Of a stretch of 64,000 nucleotides of DNA, positions 58,299-64,000 are shown one piece after another. The DNA comes from Dasyornis broadbenti (lineage: Eukaryota; Chordata; Aves; Passeriformes; Dasyornithidae), in assembly GCA_013397935.1 (NCBI GenBank), contig VZRN01001317.1, positions 2,275,606 to 2,339,605 on the forward strand, written 5' to 3'. A program made the translations under genes and the position numbers. Numbering within the stretch: the stretch's first letter is position 1; each line of letters starts with the position of its first letter. The notes beneath the pieces were generated by a model. That model had not been told where the DNA came from, ran no database searches, and was given only the letters and a program-made list of their open reading frames with translations.

Positions 58299-61200
58299 AT
58301 CTTTTCCCTTCCCAGCTGAAGGGGCTTGTTCTCTTACCCTTTTTTTTTTTTTCATGGGAATGAACACTTATGATCTCATACCCTTTGGAACTGGGATTAA
58401 ATCTGTTTTGTTTTATGATGCCAAAGCTGCCTTTCCTTGTTGCTTATCACCAGCCACATTGTATTCTTGCACTGACATTACTTATCCATGGGGAGGTAAT
58501 TTATGGCATGCAAAGCGCATTTCTGTGCTAACTTTTAATGCTGGCAGCTGTAGTTAACTCTAAGGACATTTAGATCTGCCTTCACACAGAAATGTCTGAT
58601 TTTGTAGTCATGAGAATATTTACACCCTTGGCATTCCAAGGTCTTATCTCTGTGCCTCACGTGCTGCACCCAGAATGTATGAGATTTTGAAGAAGAGACA
58701 CACCACAAATCCTGTAACTAATTCAGCAAACTGAAGGGAAGTGACCTGTGTAACTGACTGCAAAATAGTGATACAGAGACAAGCCTATGCAGTCCAAGAG
58801 CTTACTAAGCGTGTTCCACAGGACTGGGGTGCAGCGATTCTGTACATCAGGAGTTAATGGAAAACGGGATTTTACAAATGTCAGCATCAGAAAGAGCAAG
58901 TATTTGAACATCTATACTGTGGAGAGTCCTTGTGTAAGGGGTTCTGGGAGAAAACTTCTTATGTGAAAGCATGAACTATGGGAGAAAGGGAGAGGAATAT
59001 GTCAACATCTTGTCATGTAAATGCATTATCTCAGTCTCCAAGAGAAGGCTGAGCACAGTTCCCTGCAGCCTGCCCCCACCCCTTCTCTGCATCTGAGGCT
59101 GCAGTGCGTTTCTCCAGGTGCTGGATCCAAGATCATTTCCATTCCCTTGTGCTGAAGGATCAAGGTTGTGTTTTGCCACACCTCTCATGATGGTGACGGA
59201 GGTCTTGCAACGCTTCAGTTTTCTCTCAGCTGTGGTCTTCATCAGGAATGGAGTTCTTTAAAAACAAAGGACAATCCAACCATGCCTGTGTAGAGTTTTC
59301 CTGGGACTGTTGTCACAAAGGAAGGGCAGTGAGACTACAAGGGGTAATCTGGACTTTTGTTGTGTGTTTAGATCCTGCCTTTGCCCCTTCCAGCAGGGCT
59401 CTCAGTGTAATGGGATGTGATCATCTCTGGATTGAGTGTCAGGCTCCTGTGGGCACTGCCGTGAATTTTGGCTTCTAATATTAACCAGTTACAGTGCCCT
59501 CCACACCACACATTTATTAAAGAACTTTTTCCACATGTGAAATGTGTAGCTCTTTTAAAAGAGAACTCCCCACTCACACATTCAGCTCTTGGGCATTTTA
59601 TGTAGGAACTTTCTTTGATGTGCTGTTAGCTCTGCTTGGTGACATGAGGCAATCCCAGCCTGTTATGGAAGCAGGAATCATCTCAGACTCCCACAGAGAA
59701 GAAGCTGAGTGAGGACGCAGAGAAATGAAGTGGGCTCTTTTCAGATTGAATCCACCCTAAACCCAGAGATTTAAGGCTAAAAAGACCCAAATGTTGTACC
59801 TCTGGGCTGGACTATTAGGAATATCTACAATTATAGGAGGAAAAAGAATACATATTTTTACTCATAAAAAATGTCTATACATACAATTTTGAATAGGAAT
59901 ATGAACACTAGGAATGTGTTTCCTGTACAAGCAAAAAGCTCTGTCAGAAGTCAGGGACTTGACCTTAAAACAAGTACTAAATGAATATGTGTTCACTACT
60001 TGAACTTTGATTCTCACAGATGTAATAAGTTTCTTTCTGGTATAAATAAAAGTAAGAAATACATAAATGAGATATGCATATAACTTACTTTCCTGCTGGC
60101 AGAAGGAGAGACATAAAATAACACAATTGCAGAAGCATAAATTCATTAGAAAATCAGTCTCATGATCAGCTTTTAGAAGGGACTGGTGCTGGATGTTTTT
60201 ATTAAAAACCCCATGTTTTCTGTCATAGATTTTGTGCCTTATGACTAGGTAGAGCATATCAGAAAACTGCTGCTTATTTATAAAAATCCCAAACTATTCC
60301 AGAGCGTTGAGGGCTAACTATTCCTGGTGGTTGGAGACCAGGTTACATAATCCAAAGTAGGTTAAGAAATATAAACTGATGACTCTAAATTTTGTTTTCC
60401 CACCCCTGGAGTTTTGACATGAGGTGTGTGTGTTGAATGTAGGCACTTGGAAACCCTGACTTTCTGTATCCTGTGCTGAAGCTCATTAATGACACTGAAA
60501 TTCATGGAAGTTGGTGATATTGGTTTCTAATGGCTCTTGGATCAGGTCTGTGGCTGGATCTTTAGAGATCAAGGTAGTGAATTGATAGCTAATTTATTTT
60601 TACTGGGTCAAGAAAATATTTTTAGGCCCTCATCCCTGCTCTGAGAAGGATTATTTCTTGTTTAACTATTGAAATTTTATCATACCTACCTTTTGAGATT
60701 ATGTTTTAGAAAACCATCTTTGGATCTTAACCTATAAATGCCTCAGTGAAGCAATCAGAAAAAACATTTAGAGGGAACTTGGTGGTACTTTGAGGAAGAT
60801 TTGTTTTCTTGGTACATCCTCTGAATGTTAAATTCTCACTTCCAGGAAATTTACTGACAAAGAAAGCACAAAGACTTTGTTTTTTCTTTTCCAGTGATAC
60901 ACCAACACCTCAGAAATGGAGAGGAGAAAATTCTGAGTTATGGTCACCAGGAGACTTCTCTCTTACCTGTTAACACTCAGGTTTTTTACTAGGAAAATAT
61001 ACATTGCAAATCAGGAAACGAGCTGTGATTTGAAAAGATCCTCATGCTATTAAAAAGAAAGAACAATGGTATTTACACGATCTTTAAAAACTAAGCAATA
61101 ATGACACATGAAAGGAACGAATGAATGGGACAAGGGGTGATCTTCTGAAGTGTTTCATAGAAATCTTTTCCTCTAGAAGCATCACTAAACTGATTAACTT

Positions 61201-62879
61201 ATTAGGAAAGCATACATTTTCACTGAAGGAGAAGGATTTTTTTATCCTTATTTCTGTCATCTATGAGTTCTGGTTGATGTCAACACACTTTAATTAAAAG
61301 AAATTGTTTAATAGCTTGACTACACAGAATAAAATATCTTGTTGCACTCCAGGTCAAATAATAAATACAAATTGGACTGGCCATCTTTAATTAGAATGGT
61401 TTGGGGTTTTTAATTTCTCCTGTCAGGCTGCAAGGAATCTATCCTTATAGTCAAAATGTTCTCGGGGGAATAAAAAGAAATGTGAACCATAGAAATTTAA
61501 ATGAAAATGAAAGAAGCAAAATGGAATGAGCACTGCTATTTGAAATAAAGTGCTAATAAAACACTCAGATATTAGCTTCTGAAGAAGATTTTTATAGAAA
61601 TCCCTTGCAGCGTTGGAAAGACTGGAATAATATTGTAATTGGCATCCCTGACCTGTTTTATGTATACTGCAAGAAGTTTTTGTCTCTGGCTTGCAAAGTT
61701 CATGATAAAACAAGGCTCCCAGAATCCCCTGGTCTTTAGCTTTGAAGGTCTAAAGTATGGATTTTTCATTACTGTATAGCGGAAAATAAACTGGTTTAGC
61801 CATGATACAGAGAGCATAATCATCAGGTGTTCTTTCCTGCGCACTCATGGATAATATTTTTTGCAATGGCTTTGATGAGGATTCTACTTAGCAGACTGTG
61901 AAAACGTGACCTTCAAAGCTATGCTGTGTTATAATCATGTGTACAGTGCCCTGTAACCAAATCTAAGGCTCATGCATTGCGTGTTTGGGTGTCATTTTTC
62001 AGAACACTTTTATTGCTCATCTAGGCCTGGAAACTCTGTTAAAACCAAATCAAGCATTCATTCCGGCAAAAGAGGCAAAAATACAGTCTTACTAGCTGTG
62101 ACAAAATCAGCAGCAGCTCTGTATGAGGGGGATTACCAAAGGCAAAACAAAGAAAAGTATTCAGGAGCTGATTTATGTGATTGAGATATTGAAGGCGCAA
62201 TTGCAATTATTAGGAAATCTTTGCAGGCAGCTATAGTGCAGATTTCTCACATCTCCTAGTGTAATTACAGTGATGAGGAAGAGATTTTCAGGTCAGGTTC
62301 TTAATTTAGATAATTCTGTCTTAATATTCAAGGATAATACACCAAAAGATTAACATTCTGAGTGCTGAAAGGATTCTTGTGCCTTGTGGGGTTTCACTCC
62401 AGCCAGATTTATTGTGGATATGTCTAATATCTTTCTTGCTTCATAACACGGACTCTGCTCTGCAGAAATGAACCCAATATTTCGCTTATTTTTTTCCTTC
62501 CTAGCCATCACTCTCAAGGTGGCACTTTTGTCAGCTGCCAGTCATTATTCCAGCACCCTGCACGGGTGGGTGCTCAGCAAAGCTGAGCAATAATGCGGGC
62601 ACACTGTTGGAGACATTCCCTTTCTCGGGAGTGCAGGTCCCAGGGAGTGCAAACATGTGCCCGCCCATGTGCCACACTTGTGTTGGCATTGCAAGACTTT
62701 CCCATTGCGGCAGAAAGCACAGGTGCGAAAATGGTAATGATTGAGACATTTATAAGCGTAAAATATACTTTCCTCTCTGTGAAATGGCTGTTATTGAGCA
62801 GCGAAAGCACAGGCTTTGTTTTACTGCGGTTCATCTAAATCTCTTCCCGTTTTCCGAGAAATTTGCTCTGACTTGACAA

Positions 62880-63260
62880 AATGTATGTTTTTTTGAGTAA
62901 CAGCCTCTATTAACAAACACAAAGGTTAATAGAATTTGAGCATCTTGAAATGCGATTTAATTTGGAAGACGGTGGTCTGTGAATATTAACTACTAACAAA
63001 TTAAATTATTCAATGACAAATCACATCAGGAAGGCACCTATGTAATATCAATTGGTTTTGTCATTATAACAATTCTTCCAAACAGTAGGATGCAGACAAA
63101 CTCGGCATTAATGTTTTGGCTCAAGGTGGTCATTTGTAAATGAGCAATTCATCATGTGAAGGGAAATGGAAACAGCTCCAGGTTTGTGTCAGATTGCCCC
63201 GGTGTTAACTGCTGCTCTTTGATGTGACATTGTCTAGACCTCCAACCAGTGGGAGTAACA
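62880..63260. promoter_or_regulatory. candidate conserved non-coding element
   Basis: This repeat-free segment contains AACAAACACAAAGG (forkhead- and SOX-like), TAATTTGGAAG, CAAATCACATCAGGAAGG (bHLH/ETS-like words), CATTTGTAAATGAG, CAATTCATCATG and CTTTGATGTGACA (TCF/LEF-like). The absence of an open frame and of simple repeats over nearly 400 bases is compatible with selection on non-coding DNA. This is inference from motif density; I cannot test conservation. Confidence 0.22.
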
Positions 63261-64000
63261 GAGGGGAAGAGTGGCCATTCCATTATTTTGGATGAATTAC
63301 ACCACTGGCTGCCACTACCCAAGTATAATGTTTCTGGTGATCCATAACCATAACTTGCATTAATAAAAAAATTGATATGTTAGGTGTGTGCTTCCAGACT
63401 TTAAAAATATAGCCTTTCTATTCATATACCATTTAAAATAAGTGCCTAGGCAATATCCTGAAGTTATTTCTCTTTTTTTTTTTCCTATTTGAGAAATAGA
63501 GACAGGGTCTGCTGAAATTAACAGCAGTCATTCTTTTGTTTTCTATTGACTTTGTATTAGCTTTTATAGCAATGCATTACTGAACTGCCGGCAGGGATAT
63601 CATTTATTCTGGCCACTGTAGAATAAAATTAGCAATTGGAGGGTTATTGCGGAGTGCACCATAAGGGACAGAGGTGCATCCTCAGTCCCACATAACAGCA
63701 TATACCAAGGTTTATGCAGACAGAATCTCGATAGTAGCAAGGCATAAATTTGTCCCCCAGCTCACAAAAATGAGGGCAACAGACTTTAGACTTACTAATT
63801 GTGTTGTAAAACAGTAGATTTTAGGATACATTACTGTGTGCTTGATGTATTTTGTAACTGACTCCTCAATAGAAGAAAACCTTCTTATAAAACGTATTTT
63901 GTGTATATGTGGTTAGAGATTAGGCATATTGTGATTGTAAAGAACATTCCATTTCTACCCCAGAATACACAGTGTATGCAGACTGTGATGCTTTAACATC

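Larger units (their letters stand above)
54766..64000. other. single-copy non-coding DNA, no gene seen
   Basis: No gene or recognised transposon in the last nine kilobases. Frames reach 131 codons (59862-60257 minus) without a motif. Small items are a perfect short hairpin (55151-55176), a GT-rich repeat (58051-58071), a TATA/CATA run (58280-58298), and a motif-dense, possibly conserved segment (62880-63260). Confidence 0.55.

Noticed and set aside
61390..61412. TTAGAATGGTTTGGGG resembling the antisense CR1 3' end
   Set aside because: Only about 13 matching bases and no continuation into the CR1 3' UTR.

Overview
This is an AT-rich, gene-poor stretch of vertebrate nuclear DNA, most probably from a bird. 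I judge this from six fragments of CR1-type LINE retrotransposons (the dominant avian interspersed repeat), including one 3' end with the typical octamer-like tail. The very low overall repeat load fits too: long single-copy AT-rich tracts with short T-rich, GT and TTG microsatellites, and no Alu, B1 or L1. Crocodilians and turtles also carry CR1, so 'bird' is a strong inference rather than proof. I see no bacterial or viral gene organisation, rRNA, tRNA or CRISPR array.

No protein-coding gene can be supported. The open frames are short (mostly 60-150 codons) and overlap on opposite strands. They run through homopolymers or simple repeats and resemble no family I recognise. The longest ones (54177-54755) are only a translated GAAGA microsatellite. 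The window is best read as intergenic or deep-intronic sequence.

Layout: 1-36.7 kb is almost repeat-free single-copy DNA with small microsatellites, several tiny tandem duplications, a possible old MIR fragment (about 21.7-21.9 kb), a motif-dense block that may be a conserved non-coding element (20.7-21.2 kb), and a homeodomain-motif cluster at 26.8 kb. Between 36.7 and 54.8 kb lie all the recognised CR1 pieces: 36764-37160 (+), 38541-38604 (+), 43806-43868 (+, weak), 45070-45252 (-, reverse-transcriptase region), 47255-47580 (-), and 54188-54765 (+). The same interval holds a possible MIR at 38.6 kb, a 214-base assembly gap (42490-42703) and a 63-base T tract at 46.75 kb. From 54.8 to 64 kb the DNA is again single-copy, with a motif-rich segment at 62.9-63.3 kb.

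The most interesting observation is at 54188-54765. A pure 338-base GAAGA array sits inside a CR1 copy, exactly where the CR1 consensus carries a GAGAAGAGAAGG seed, so the microsatellite appears to have been born from, and to have split, the retrotransposon. The second is that the assembly gap is bordered on both sides by near-identical copies of the same sequence ending in poly-T, which suggests an unmerged contig overlap rather than missing DNA. No undescribed molecular system is visible.
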